Below are positions 48,372 through 59,891 of a DNA stretch of 64,000 nt, in pieces (within the stretch, counting starts at the first letter, position 1; each line of letters opens with the position of its first letter). The DNA is from Coprousia sp963931435 (GTDB lineage Bacteria; Actinomycetota; Coriobacteriia; Coriobacteriales; Coriobacteriaceae): the NCBI GenBank assembly GCA_963931435.1, contig OZ007012.1, positions 372,001 through 436,000 on the forward strand, read 5' to 3'. The notes beneath the pieces were generated by a model that saw only the letters and a list, made by a program, of their open reading frames with translations, had not been told where the DNA came from and did not search any database. Made by a program: the position numbers and the translations under genes.

Positions 48372-49945
48372 TGGCGCAGAGCTACGATGCCCTGTCCGCG
48401 GCGCAGATTGCCGCGGGTGTGCGCGATGGGGCCTTCTCGGCCGTCGAGGTTGCCCGCGCGGCGCTCGAGGCGGTTGGGGCGCGCGAGCCCGAGGTCCAGG
48501 CATTCATCCAGGTCACGCCCGAGCTCGCCCTCGCGGCGGCCGAGCGCATCGACGCCGCTCGCGCCGCCGGCGAGATGCTGCCGCCGCTCGCGGGCGTGCC
48601 GCTCGCCATCAAGGACAACATGAACCTCGCGGGCACGCGCACCACCTGCGCCTCCCGCATGCTCGAGAGCTACGAGAGCCCCTATACCGCCACCTGCATC
48701 GCGCGCATGCTCGAGGCGGGCTGCCTGCCCATCGGCAAGGCCAACATGGACGAGTTCGCCTTCGGCTCGTCGACCGACACCTCGGCCTTCCATCCCACCA
48801 ACAACCCGTGGGACCTCACGCGCGTGCCCGGCGGTTCGTCGGGCGGCTCGGCGGCGGCGGTGGCGGCCGGCATGGTGCCGCTCGCGCTCGGCTCCGACAC
48901 GGGCGGTTCGATCCGCCAGCCGGCGGCCCTCTGCGGCGTGGTGGGCATGAAGCCCACCTACGGTGCGGTCAGCCGCTACGGCGTGGTGGCCTTCGGCAGC
49001 TCGCTCGACCAGGTGGGCCCCTTCGGGCGCACCGTGGCCGATGTCGCCGCCGCCATGGACGCCCTCGTGGCGGGCGGGCGCGACCCGTACGATTCCACCG
49101 CGCAGGAGGTTGCCCCCTCCTTTGCCGCGGCGGCGCGTGGCGAGGGCGCGGTGCCCGTGGCCGGGCGGCGCGTGGGCCTCGTTCCGGCGTTCATGGAGGC
49201 CGAGGGCCTTACGCCCGAGGTCCGCGCCGGTGTGGAGCGTGCGGCGGCAGCGCTCGAGGCCGCGGGCGCGGAGCTCGTGGAGGTCGACCTCCCGCACGTG
49301 GACGCCGCCATCGCCGCCTACTACGTGATCGGCCCGGCCGAGGCGTTCTCCAACCTCGCTCGTTTTGACGGCATTCGCTATGGCTATCAGGAGCCGGGCT
49401 GCACCTCGCTCGCCCGGCAGAGCGCCCTCTCGCGCGCCCACGGCTTTGGGGCCGAGGCCAAGCGCCGCCAGCTGCTCGGCGCCTACCTGCTCTCGAGCGG
49501 CGTCTACGACCGCTACTACTACGCGGCGCAGAAGGCGCGCACGCTCATCACGGCCGACTACGCCCGTGCCTTTGAGCAGGTCGACGTGATCCTCATGCCG
49601 GCCACGCCGCATGCGGCCTTCCGCCACGGGGAGATCAGCGACCCCACGGCCATGTACCTCTCCGACATGTACACCATCTCGCTCAACATCGCGGGCAACG
49701 GCGGCATCTCGGTGCCGGTGGGGCTCGGCGAGAGCTCGGGGCTCCCCATGGCGGCGCAGCTCGTGGCGCCCGCCTTTGCCGACGAGCGGCTCATCGCCTT
49801 TGCCGCCGCCATCGAGCGGGGCGTAGGCGATGCGTCTGCGGCGCGCGCCGGCTCATCCGAGGGAGCTACGGCCCCCGTACCCGGCTCCGCATCGGTGCTC
49901 GGCGTTGCCCCGGCCTTTGCCGGGAAGGGAGGTGAGCTCGCATGA
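48371..49945 (+). CDS. gatA: Asp-tRNA(Asn)/Glu-tRNA(Gln) amidotransferase subunit A
   Basis: A 524-residue amidase-signature protein that releases ammonia from glutamine. The Ser-cisSer-Lys triad lies in AIKDNMN (Lys near 80), PGGSSGGSAAAVAAG and SDTGGSIRQPA. A C-terminal tail of about 40 Ala/Gly/Ser-rich residues goes beyond the usual end. It starts at the ATG overlapping gatC and its stop overlaps the gatB start by 4 bp. Confidence 0.95.
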   Translation: MAQSYDALSAAQIAAGVRDGAFSAVEVARAALEAVGAREPEVQAFIQVTPELALAAAERIDAARAAGEMLPPLAGVPLAIKDNMNLAGTRTTCASRMLESYESPYTATCIARMLEAGCLPIGKANMDEFAFGSSTDTSAFHPTNNPWDLTRVPGGSSGGSAAAVAAGMVPLALGSDTGGSIRQPAALCGVVGMKPTYGAVSRYGVVAFGSSLDQVGPFGRTVADVAAAMDALVAGGRDPYDSTAQEVAPSFAAAARGEGAVPVAGRRVGLVPAFMEAEGLTPEVRAGVERAAAALEAAGAELVEVDLPHVDAAIAAYYVIGPAEAFSNLARFDGIRYGYQEPGCTSLARQSALSRAHGFGAEAKRRQLLGAYLLSSGVYDRYYYAAQKARTLITADYARAFEQVDVILMPATPHAAFRHGEISDPTAMYLSDMYTISLNIAGNGGISVPVGLGESSGLPMAAQLVAPAFADERLIAFAAAIERGVGDASAARAGSSEGATAPVPGSASVLGVAPAFAGKGGELA

Positions 49946-51834
49946 AGGAGCTCCAGGAGGTCCTCAAAGACTGGGAGGCCGTGATCGGCCTCGAGATTCA
50001 CACTGAGCTCACCACGCTCGAGACCAAGATGTTCTGCAACTGCAAGCTCAGCCACGACGACGCGCCCAACACGCACGTCTGCCCCGTGTGTCTGGGCCTG
50101 CCGGGTGCCCTGCCGGTGCCCAACGAGCAGGCCATCCGCAGCATCGTCAAGGCCGGTCTCGCCACCAACTGCGAGATCCAGAAGCACTCGATGTTCTACC
50201 GCAAGCACTATTTCTATCCCGACATGGCCAAGAACTTCCAGACCACGCAGGGGCCCGTGGCGTTTTGCATGCACGGGCGGCTCGACCTGGAGGTCACGGG
50301 CCGCGGTGCGGCCGAGCGCCCCGATTGCGCGTTTGGCGAGGCAGAGGCCCAGAGCCTGGCCAGTGCGAGCGCGGGCGCCGTGGGCCTTTCGGCCGACCTC
50401 TCCCGTATGGCGGGCGAGGGCACGCATTCTGGGACGGGGCCAAAATGCACCATGCCCGACGCGGGGGCAGGGACGGCGCAGGACGACCCCGCCCCAGAAG
50501 CGCCTGCGTCCGCGCTCGCGGGGCTCTCGGGCTACGACACCGCCGGGCTCGCCGTGCCCGAGCGGCGCGACGACGGCTCCTACACCGTGCCCATCCGCAT
50601 CCTGCGCATCCATATGGAGGAGGACGCCGCCAAGATGGTGCACGTCGGCGGCGAGGAGGGCCGCATCGGCGGCGCGGCCGAGAGCCTCATCGACTACAAC
50701 CGCTGCGGCACCCCGCTCATCGAGCTCGTCACCGAGCCCGACCTGCGCACCCCCGAGGAGGCGCGCCTCTTCATGGAGAAGCTGCGCCGCATCTTCGTGA
50801 CGCTCGGCATCTCCGATTGCTCCATGGAGAAGGGCTCCATGCGCTGCGACGGCAACGTGAGCCTGCGCCGCCGCGGCGACACGCGCCTGGGCACCAAGAC
50901 CGAGCTCAAGAACCTCAACTCGTTCAAGGCCCTGCACGACGGCCTTGCCTACGAGATCTGCCGTCAGGCCGAGGTGCTCGAGGAGGGCGGCATCATCTAC
51001 CAGGAGACGCGCCACTGGGAGCCGAGCCGCAAGCGCACCGTGGTGATGCGCACCAAAGAGACGGCCGACGACTACCGGTTCTTCCCCGATCCGGACCTTG
51101 CGCCGTTTGACCTCACCGACGAGTTTATCGAGAGCTGCCGCGCCGAGCTGCCGGAGCTCCCGGATGCGCGCCGCGACCGCTTCGAGCGCGGTTATGGCAT
51201 CAAGCGCGCCGACGCCGAGCAGCTCGCGGGCGACCCCGAGACGGCGGCGTTCTTCGAGACGGCGGTGGCGCTCGCCGCCTCCGGCGAGGCACAGCAGGTC
51301 GCGAACCTGGTGGTCAACGACCTGCCCGCCTTCCTCAAGGCCGCTGCGCGCGCGGGTGCCGAACCCTCAGGCGATGCGGATGCGTGGCTCGCGGAGGCGG
51401 ATGGGGACGCCGCGCCCGCAGCCGATGCCGCCGAGCCCGCGGGTACCGGGGCCGGCTCCGACGGCGCCGCGGCGCGCTCGCCCTTCGCGGCGGCGGGCAT
51501 CGAGCCCGCGCAGGTGGCGTCGCTCGCGCACCTGCTTGCCGGCGAGGCCATCGCCTCCAACCAGGCGGCCGTCGTCATCGAGGCCATGGCCGGCACCGGG
51601 CGCGACCCCGAGGAGATCGTGGACGAGCGCGGCCTGCGCCAGGTGAGCGACACCGGCGCGCTCCAGGCCATCGTCGACGCGGTGCTCGCGCGCTGCGGCG
51701 ACCAGGCCCAGCAGTACCGCGACGGCAACCAGAAGGTGCTCGGCTTCCTCGTGGGGCAGTGCATGCGCGAGAGCCGAGGCACGGGCAACCCCAAGCTCTT
51801 CAACGAGCTGCTGCGCGCAACCCTCGCAGGGTGA
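49942..51834 (+). CDS. gatB: Asp-tRNA(Asn)/Glu-tRNA(Gln) amidotransferase subunit B
   Basis: A 630-residue GatB, the kinase and transamidase subunit. Family segments are WEAVIGLEIHTEL, CPVCLGLPG, FYRKHYFYPDMAKNFQ, IHMEEDAAK and DYRFFPDPDL, then the C-terminal YqeY-like tRNA-binding tail ending NPKLFNELL. The usual length is about 480-500. The excess is an insertion at about 123-215, rich in Ala, Gly and Asp, and another at about 473-517. The first contains a REP-like palindrome in frame (50424-50448). Active-site segments on both sides are intact, so the enzyme should work. Confidence 0.94.
   Translation: MKELQEVLKDWEAVIGLEIHTELTTLETKMFCNCKLSHDDAPNTHVCPVCLGLPGALPVPNEQAIRSIVKAGLATNCEIQKHSMFYRKHYFYPDMAKNFQTTQGPVAFCMHGRLDLEVTGRGAAERPDCAFGEAEAQSLASASAGAVGLSADLSRMAGEGTHSGTGPKCTMPDAGAGTAQDDPAPEAPASALAGLSGYDTAGLAVPERRDDGSYTVPIRILRIHMEEDAAKMVHVGGEEGRIGGAAESLIDYNRCGTPLIELVTEPDLRTPEEARLFMEKLRRIFVTLGISDCSMEKGSMRCDGNVSLRRRGDTRLGTKTELKNLNSFKALHDGLAYEICRQAEVLEEGGIIYQETRHWEPSRKRTVVMRTKETADDYRFFPDPDLAPFDLTDEFIESCRAELPELPDARRDRFERGYGIKRADAEQLAGDPETAAFFETAVALAASGEAQQVANLVVNDLPAFLKAAARAGAEPSGDADAWLAEADGDAAPAADAAEPAGTGAGSDGAAARSPFAAAGIEPAQVASLAHLLAGEAIASNQAAVVIEAMAGTGRDPEEIVDERGLRQVSDTGALQAIVDAVLARCGDQAQQYRDGNQKVLGFLVGQCMRESRGTGNPKLFNELLRATLAG
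50424..50448. repeat. REP-like palindrome inside gatB
   Basis: GCATTCTGG and CCAAAATGC pair around GACGGGG. The centre GGGACGGGG is shared with the intergenic repeat at 39754-39784. It lies within the non-conserved insertion of gatB and is translated without breaking the frame. Confidence 0.45.
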
Positions 51835-51968
51835 TCCTGCGGCCTTCCCGCATCCTCCGGCCGGGCGGGATTTCGGTCCGGGGGAGCGGGCTTTGCGGCT
51901 ACCATGTAGCCATGTGTATGCAAGCGGCGCGCGGCGCAGGCGGCGCGCCTTGGTGAAAGGATGCCATC

Positions 51969-53576
51969 ATGAACACACAACCCCTGATCTCGCGCCGCGG
52001 CCTTCTGGGCACGGCGGCGGCGTTCGGGGCGCTCGGGCTCGCCGGCTGCGGCGCCCAGCGCGCGAGCGAGGTTGACGCGGGCGAGGGCGGATCGGCCAGC
52101 GCCTCCACGCTCACCTACGGCGTGCGCACCGAGTCGCTGGGACTCGATCCGGCGCTCGCCAGCTCCGACCCCGGCACCATCATGAGCCAGATGTACGAGG
52201 GCCTGCTCAAGTTCAACGACGACTGCACCGATGTCGAGCCGTGCCTGGCCGAGGACTGGAGCGTCTCCGACGACGGCCTGACCTACACCTTCACCCTGCG
52301 CCAGGGCGTCAAGTTCCACGACGGCACCGATTTCAACGCCGACGCGGTGGTGCGCTCCATAGGCCGCCAGCTGGAGCCCGAGCGCACCGACGACATGGCC
52401 TACGCCTCGTTCGTGTTCGGTTCCGAGGCGTCCGGCACGGGCGTCGCCTCGGTGGAGAAGACGGGCGACTACGAGGTCGTCATCCACATGCGCGCCGCCT
52501 CGACGCCGTTCAAGATGAACCTCGCGATGCTCTTCGGCGCGCCCATCGTGAGCCCCACCGCGCTCGACGAGCATGACAACAACCTCAACGAGAACCCCTG
52601 CGGCACGGGCCCCTACAAGTTCGTCAGCTGGTCCAAGGGCGAGAACATCCAGATGGAGACCTTCGAGGACTACTGGGACAAGGACAACATGCCCCTGTGC
52701 TCCACCATCGTCTACCGCTTCATCCCCGAGGCGTCGAGCCGCGTGACGGCGCTGTCCAACGGCGAGGTCGACATCATCGACGGCGTCGATCCCGCGATGA
52801 TCGAGCAGGTCGAGGGCAACGGCTGCGTGGGCGTGATCGATGCGGCCTCGAGCCTCAACTACATGGCCTTCAACACGCAGGAGGGGCCCTTCGCCGACGT
52901 CGAGGCCCGCACGGCGTTCTGCCAGGCGGTGAACATCGAGGAGATGGTCGAGACGCTCTACGGCGAGTACTCGACGGTCGCCCACTCGTGCATGCCCGAG
53001 TCGATGGCGCCCTACGCGCAGGACATCGAGCGCCCGGCGTTCGACCCGGATGCGGCGCGCGAGACGTTCCAGCGCCTGGGCATCACGAGCGTGAGCATGC
53101 TCACCTACACCAACGCCCAGGACTACAACGTGGTGAACGGCCAGAACCTCGCCGAGACCATCCAGGGCTATCTCGCCGACGTGGGCGTGGAGATGGACAT
53201 CGCCGCCTACGACATGACCACGTACAAGTCGCGTCAGCAGACCGACTACTACGACGTGTGCCTGGCCGGATGGCTCTCCGACAACGGCGATCCGGACAAC
53301 TTCATGAACCTGCTCGCCACCGATGCGGGCACCCAGAACATCGCGCACTACTCCAACCCGGACTATGACGCCCTCATCGTCGAGGGCATCGTAACGCCCG
53401 CCGGCGAGGCGCGCGACGAGGTGTACCGCCAGTGCGAGGAGATCGCCGCGCGCGACCTGCCGTGGATGGTCATCAGCCACGGCGTGTCGCTCGGTGCCAC
53501 GACCGCCAACGTCGAGGGCTACACGGTGAACCCCCTGAGCTTCTACTCGGCTGAGAAGATCTCCAAGACGGCGTAG
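51969..53576 (+). CDS. Peptide-binding lipoprotein of an ABC importer (first copy)
   Basis: A 535-residue family 5 solute-binding protein (DppA/OppA type). The signal peptide has a Tat-like SRRGLLGT and a lipobox ending AGC at Cys20-22. Family signatures include LAEDWSVSDDGLTYTFTLRQ and GVKFHDGTDFNADAVV, and GTGPYKFVSWSKG. It binds di- or oligopeptides outside the membrane for the permease encoded downstream. It ends at a strong terminator, so it can be made in excess or independently. Confidence 0.9.
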   Translation: MNTQPLISRRGLLGTAAAFGALGLAGCGAQRASEVDAGEGGSASASTLTYGVRTESLGLDPALASSDPGTIMSQMYEGLLKFNDDCTDVEPCLAEDWSVSDDGLTYTFTLRQGVKFHDGTDFNADAVVRSIGRQLEPERTDDMAYASFVFGSEASGTGVASVEKTGDYEVVIHMRAASTPFKMNLAMLFGAPIVSPTALDEHDNNLNENPCGTGPYKFVSWSKGENIQMETFEDYWDKDNMPLCSTIVYRFIPEASSRVTALSNGEVDIIDGVDPAMIEQVEGNGCVGVIDAASSLNYMAFNTQEGPFADVEARTAFCQAVNIEEMVETLYGEYSTVAHSCMPESMAPYAQDIERPAFDPDAARETFQRLGITSVSMLTYTNAQDYNVVNGQNLAETIQGYLADVGVEMDIAAYDMTTYKSRQQTDYYDVCLAGWLSDNGDPDNFMNLLATDAGTQNIAHYSNPDYDALIVEGIVTPAGEARDEVYRQCEEIAARDLPWMVISHGVSLGATTANVEGYTVNPLSFYSAEKISKTA

Positions 53577-53601
53577 GGACTTCCTTCCGATGCGCCCGAA
53601 T

Positions 53602-53636
53602 GGGCGGCTGCCGGCGCGTGCAGCCGCCCTTTTTTA
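53602..53636 (+). terminator. Rho-independent terminator after the first binding protein
   Basis: A 10-bp stem GGGCGGCTGC/GCAGCCGCCC is followed by TTTTTTT, 25 bp after the stop. Confidence 0.9.
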
Positions 53637-53700
53637 TTTCCTCCATGTTTCGAGCAGATAATCACTTTATTTCGATAAAGCGCCATCAGGGGGTTATGAG

Positions 53701-53728
53701 TTGGAACCTGCCGGTCCGCTGGTACAGT
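53701..53728 (+). promoter_or_regulatory. Promoter of the second binding protein
   Basis: TTGGAA (53701-53706) and TACAGT (53723-53728) lie 16 bp apart, 33 bp before the ATG, in a relatively AT-rich leader. Confidence 0.55.
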
Positions 53729-53760
53729 ATGCTCTGTTGTCCATTGGAAGGAGACAGACT

Positions 53761-55374
53761 ATGTCAGGCATGGCAGACATTTCCCGGAGGCGCTTCGTCG
53801 AGGCGATGGGCGTCGTCACCGCGGGCAGCGCGTTCGCGCTCGCCGGCTGCGGTGCCCAGCGCGCCAGCGAGGGCAGCTCCACGGGTGGCAGCGGCGACAT
53901 CGCCGACACCATCACCTTCGCCCAGGGCGCCGACCCGCGCGGCCTCGATCCGGCCTACGTCGACGACGGCGAGTCCGCGAAGATCATGTGCAACATCTAC
54001 GATACGCTGCTGCGCTACGACACCGAGAGCTGCGACGTGGTCGCCGGCCTTTCCGAGATGCCCGAGATCTCCGATGACGGCCTCACCTACACCTTCAAGC
54101 TGCACGAGGGCGTGAAGTTCCACGACGGCACCGACTGCAACGCCGAGGCCGTGAAGACCTCCATCGAGCGCCAGCTCGAGCCCGCCCGCACCGAGGACAT
54201 GCCCTACGCGTCCTTCGTCCTCGGCTCCGAGGACAGCGGCACCGGCGTCGCCTCCGTCGAGGCGCCGGATGACACGACGCTCGTCATCACGCTGCGCGCC
54301 GCCTCCACGCCGTTCATCAAGAACATGGCGATGGCCCTGGCCGCGCCCGTCGTCGCGCCCTCCGCGATCGAGGCCGGCGACTCCAACGAGAACCCCATCG
54401 GCTCCGGTCCGTACAAGTTCGTCAGCTGGTCCAAGGGCGAGAACGTGGTGCTCGAGGCCAACGAGGACTACTGGGACGAGGAGCACATGCCCCAGACCAA
54501 GAACGTCATCTTCCGCTTCATCACCGAGAACTCCAGCCGCGTGACTGCTCTCAACAACGGCGAGGTCGACATCATCGACGGTATCGACGCCTCCGTGGTC
54601 GACACCATCACCGACGCGGGCAACGAGCTGTTCGAAGAGGACGGCATGAACATCAACTACATGGCGTTCCGCAACGATTCCGGCGTCTTCACCGACGTCG
54701 AGGCGCGCCGCGCGTTCTGCCAGGCGGTGAACGTCGAGGAGATGGTCCAGAGCCTCTACGGTGACTACGCGGGCGTCGCCACCTCCGTCATGCCGCTGTG
54801 GATGGCCCCCTATGACGAGGACATCCAGCAGACCGCCTACGACCCCGAGGCGGCCAAGGAGAAGTTCGCCGAGCTGGGCATCACGAACTGCACCATGCTC
54901 GCCTACACCAACCCGCGTCCGTACAACTCCATCGGCGGCCAGGCGCTCGCCGAGGCCATCCAGGGCTACCTGGCGGACGCCGGCGTCGACATGGAGATCG
55001 TCTCCTACGACTGGACGACGTACCAGACCAAGGTCGAGACCGACGCGTTCGACTGCTGCCTGTACGGCTGGGTGGGCGACAACGGCGACCCGGACAACTT
55101 CATGAACCTGCTGGCCGACGAGAACGTCTCGATGAACGTGGGCCGCTACCGCTCCGATGAGTACAACGCACTCATCCAGCAGGGCCTCGCCACCGAGGAG
55201 GGCGACGAGCGCGACGCCATCTACAAGCAGTGCGAGCAGATGGTCGCCGACGAGATGCCCTGGATGCTCATCAGCCACTCCAAGAACCTCGCGGGTTACA
55301 GCCCCAAGATCAACAACTTCTATTATCATCCCACGGGAGTCGTGCACATGGAGCTCGTGACCAAGAGCGCCTAG
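53761..55374 (+). CDS. Peptide-binding lipoprotein of an ABC importer (second copy)
   Basis: A 537-residue paralogue of the preceding binding protein; they share long blocks such as GCGAQRASE, VKFHDGTD and GPYKFVSWSKGEN, and almost the same length. The signal peptide has ISRRRFVEAMG and a lipobox AGC. The ATG at 53761 follows GGAAGGAGACAGACT. A hairpin separates it from the permease genes, a common way to keep the binding protein more abundant than the membrane parts. The two copies probably bind different peptides. Confidence 0.9.
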   Translation: MSGMADISRRRFVEAMGVVTAGSAFALAGCGAQRASEGSSTGGSGDIADTITFAQGADPRGLDPAYVDDGESAKIMCNIYDTLLRYDTESCDVVAGLSEMPEISDDGLTYTFKLHEGVKFHDGTDCNAEAVKTSIERQLEPARTEDMPYASFVLGSEDSGTGVASVEAPDDTTLVITLRAASTPFIKNMAMALAAPVVAPSAIEAGDSNENPIGSGPYKFVSWSKGENVVLEANEDYWDEEHMPQTKNVIFRFITENSSRVTALNNGEVDIIDGIDASVVDTITDAGNELFEEDGMNINYMAFRNDSGVFTDVEARRAFCQAVNVEEMVQSLYGDYAGVATSVMPLWMAPYDEDIQQTAYDPEAAKEKFAELGITNCTMLAYTNPRPYNSIGGQALAEAIQGYLADAGVDMEIVSYDWTTYQTKVETDAFDCCLYGWVGDNGDPDNFMNLLADENVSMNVGRYRSDEYNALIQQGLATEEGDERDAIYKQCEQMVADEMPWMLISHSKNLAGYSPKINNFYYHPTGVVHMELVTKSA

Positions 55375-55410
55375 AGCTGCTCGGACGAGCGCACATCGAT
55401 GACCTGGTAA

Positions 55411-55442
55411 GGGAACGGGCCGGGCTTGCTCGGCCCGTTCCC
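55411..55442 (+). terminator. Hairpin between the binding protein and permease genes
   Basis: A perfect 12-bp stem GGGAACGGGCCG/CGGCCCGTTCCC with an 8-nt loop and no T run. It probably acts as a partial terminator or as a stabiliser of the upstream mRNA. Confidence 0.6.
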
Positions 55443-55515
55443 CGTTGGCATCCCGCGCGTGCGGGCGGGCGCGTGGCAGGCGCGCCGTGAGACAAAGGGG
55501 AAGGAGGAAGGTAGC

Positions 55516-56532
<1,017 letters not shown>

Positions 56533-56536
56533 CATC

Positions 56537-57490
56537 ATGACGGCAACCGCACAGGACGTGAGCGCCCGCGACGCCGAGGCGCGCGCGGCGCAGGACCCGC
56601 AGGGTCCCGAGGCCTCCGAGACCACGGCTGAGAAGACCGAGTCGCTGTGGAAAGACGTCTGGTACTCGCTGCGCCAGAACATCCCCGCCATGGTGAGCCT
56701 GGTCATCATCGTGCTTCTGGCCATCGTGGCCATCGTCACCTTCGTGGCGCCGGGCATCCTGCCCTACGATCCCTACAAGCAGGATCTCTCCGCCTCGTTC
56801 GAGGGGCCGAGCCTCGAGCACTGGTTCGGAACCGATCAGCAGGGTCGCGACATCTTCTGCCGCATCCTCATCGGCAGCCAGATCTCGCTCACGGTGGGCT
56901 TGCTCTCCGTGGCGATCTCGCTCGTCATCGGCGTGACGCTCGGCGCCATCGCCGGCTACAAGGGCGGCGTCGTCGACACCGTCATCATGCGCATCATGGA
57001 CATGATGCTCGCCATCCCATCGATCCTTCTGGCCATCGCCTTCATGGCGGCGCTCGGCCGCGGCATCGACAAGGCCATCATCGCCATCGGCTTCGTGTCC
57101 ATCCCCGAGTACGCGCGCATCGTGCGCAGCCAGGTGCTCGCCGTCAAGCAATCCGACTACGTGGCCGCGGCGCGCGTCATCGGCGATTCGGACGCCGTGA
57201 TCATCTTCAGGCACGTGCTGCCCAACGTCACGCCCTCGATCATCGTCCGCGCCACGCTCGGCATCTCGGGCGCCATCCTCGACGCGGCGGCGCTCGGCTT
57301 CCTCGGCCTCGGCGTGCAGCCGCCGGCGGCGGAGTGGGGCGACATGCTCGGCCGCGGCCGCAACTACATCTTCGCTGCGCCGCACGCCATGATCTTCCCG
57401 GGTCTCGCCATCACCGTGACCGTGCTGGCGTTCAACCTGCTCGGCGACGGCATCCGCGACGCGATCGACCCCAAGAGCAGGAATCGGTGA
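56537..57490 (+). CDS. Peptide ABC importer permease (DppC/OppC type)
   Basis: A 317-residue permease. It has an extended N-terminal cytosolic segment (about 45 residues, acidic and Ala/Thr-rich), then the OppC_N motif GTDQQGRDIFCRILIGSQIS and the EAA loop YVAAARVIGDSDAVIIFRHV. Five to six helices. It lies in operon with the other permease (4-bp gap) and the ATPase genes (6-bp gap). Confidence 0.92.
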   Translation: MTATAQDVSARDAEARAAQDPQGPEASETTAEKTESLWKDVWYSLRQNIPAMVSLVIIVLLAIVAIVTFVAPGILPYDPYKQDLSASFEGPSLEHWFGTDQQGRDIFCRILIGSQISLTVGLLSVAISLVIGVTLGAIAGYKGGVVDTVIMRIMDMMLAIPSILLAIAFMAALGRGIDKAIIAIGFVSIPEYARIVRSQVLAVKQSDYVAAARVIGDSDAVIIFRHVLPNVTPSIIVRATLGISGAILDAAALGFLGLGVQPPAAEWGDMLGRGRNYIFAAPHAMIFPGLAITVTVLAFNLLGDGIRDAIDPKSRNR

Positions 57491-57496
57491 TAGCTT

Positions 57497-58612
<1,116 letters not shown>

Positions 58613-58615
58613 CAC

Positions 58616-59716
58616 ATGGCGATCGATACGACCGATAACCTCATCGAGGTGCAGCATCTCACCAAGAGCTTCGTCGCCGCGACCAACTTCTTCGGCAAGC
58701 CGACCTCGTTCGTACAAGCCGTGGACGATGTGAGCTTCACCATCCGGCGCGGCGAGGCGTTCGGCCTCGTGGGCGAGTCGGGATGCGGAAAGACCACCAT
58801 CGGCAAGATGATCGTGGGCCTGCTGAAGCCCACGAGCGGCAAGATCCTGTTCGAAGGGCAAGACATCACCGCGATGGACCACAAGGAGCGCCGCCGCCTG
58901 TGCAGCGACATCCAGCTCATCTTCCAGGATCCGTACGCGAGCCTGAACCCGCGCATGACCATCGGCCAGATCGTGGCCGAGCCCATCCTCACCAACAACA
59001 TCCTCTCCAAGGACAAGGTGGAGGCGCGCGTGGACGAGCTGCTGGAGCGCGTGGGGCTCGCGAGCTACATGAAGAACCGCTATCCGCATGAGTTCTCCGG
59101 AGGCCAGCGCCAGCGCGTCGGCATCGCCCGGGCGCTCGCGGTGAACCCCAAGCTCATCGTCTGCGACGAGCCGGTCTCGGCGCTCGATGTGTCCATCCAG
59201 GCGCAGGTGCTGAACCTCCTCGACGACCTCAAGGAGCAGTTCGGCCTCACGTACCTGTTCATCGCGCACGGCCTCAACGTCGTGAAGCACATCTCGGACC
59301 GCGTGGGCGTGATGTACCTCGGGCGCCTCATGGAGGTCGCGCCCAAGAACAGCCTCTACCATGAGCCGCTGTGTCCCTACACGCAGGCGCTGCTCTCTGC
59401 CATCCCGAGCCCCGATCCCAAGCTCCAGCGCAAGCGCATCATCCTGGAGGGCGACGTGCCGAGCCCCATCGACCCACCCGCCGGATGCCGGTTCTCCAGC
59501 CGCTGCTTCGCCAAGGTGGGCGCCTGCGACGTCTCGGCGCCCAACCAGCGCGAGGTTCTGCCTGACCACATCTGCGCGTGCCACCGCTACGACAACGTCC
59601 CCACCGAGCAGGTGCGCCAGGTCGCGGTCGACATGCAGTACGACGCGGCGCGCCCCAGCTACGGGCGCGGCAGCGATCTGATCAACGCCGATCCCGTGGT
59701 GACGCCCGAGGCATAA
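58616..59716 (+). CDS. Peptide ABC importer ATPase (DppF/OppF type)
   Basis: A 366-residue ATPase, partner of the preceding gene. Walker A is GESGCGKTT, signature FSGGQRQRVGIA, Walker B LIVCDEPVSALD. The C-terminal oligo_HPY part carries PSPIDPPAGCRFSSRCF and further cysteines. It starts 3 bp after the first ATPase and closes the operon. Both ATP sites of the pair look complete. Confidence 0.93.
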   Translation: MAIDTTDNLIEVQHLTKSFVAATNFFGKPTSFVQAVDDVSFTIRRGEAFGLVGESGCGKTTIGKMIVGLLKPTSGKILFEGQDITAMDHKERRRLCSDIQLIFQDPYASLNPRMTIGQIVAEPILTNNILSKDKVEARVDELLERVGLASYMKNRYPHEFSGGQRQRVGIARALAVNPKLIVCDEPVSALDVSIQAQVLNLLDDLKEQFGLTYLFIAHGLNVVKHISDRVGVMYLGRLMEVAPKNSLYHEPLCPYTQALLSAIPSPDPKLQRKRIILEGDVPSPIDPPAGCRFSSRCFAKVGACDVSAPNQREVLPDHICACHRYDNVPTEQVRQVAVDMQYDAARPSYGRGSDLINADPVVTPEA

Positions 59717-59802
59717 TGCCCCGAGGCGGGTCCTTCGGCCTCCTTCCCGGCACGGGGCGGGTTCGTACCTGCCATGCCTTGCCCGTCCCGCGCTATCGAG
59801 GT

Positions 59803-59840
59803 GCGGCCCCGTACCGTTTAAGCGGTGCGGGGCCGCTTTC
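59803..59840 (+). terminator. Terminator of the peptide importer operon
   Basis: GCGGCCCCGTACCG pairs with CGGTGCGGGGCCGC (one G-T pair) around TTTAAG, followed by TTTCGTGTT. It lies 87 bp after the last ATPase stop. Confidence 0.75.
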
Positions 59841-59891
59841 GTGTTCGGGGTACAAGGAGGGAAGGCTCCCGTCCGTGAGGAGGCATCCCGC

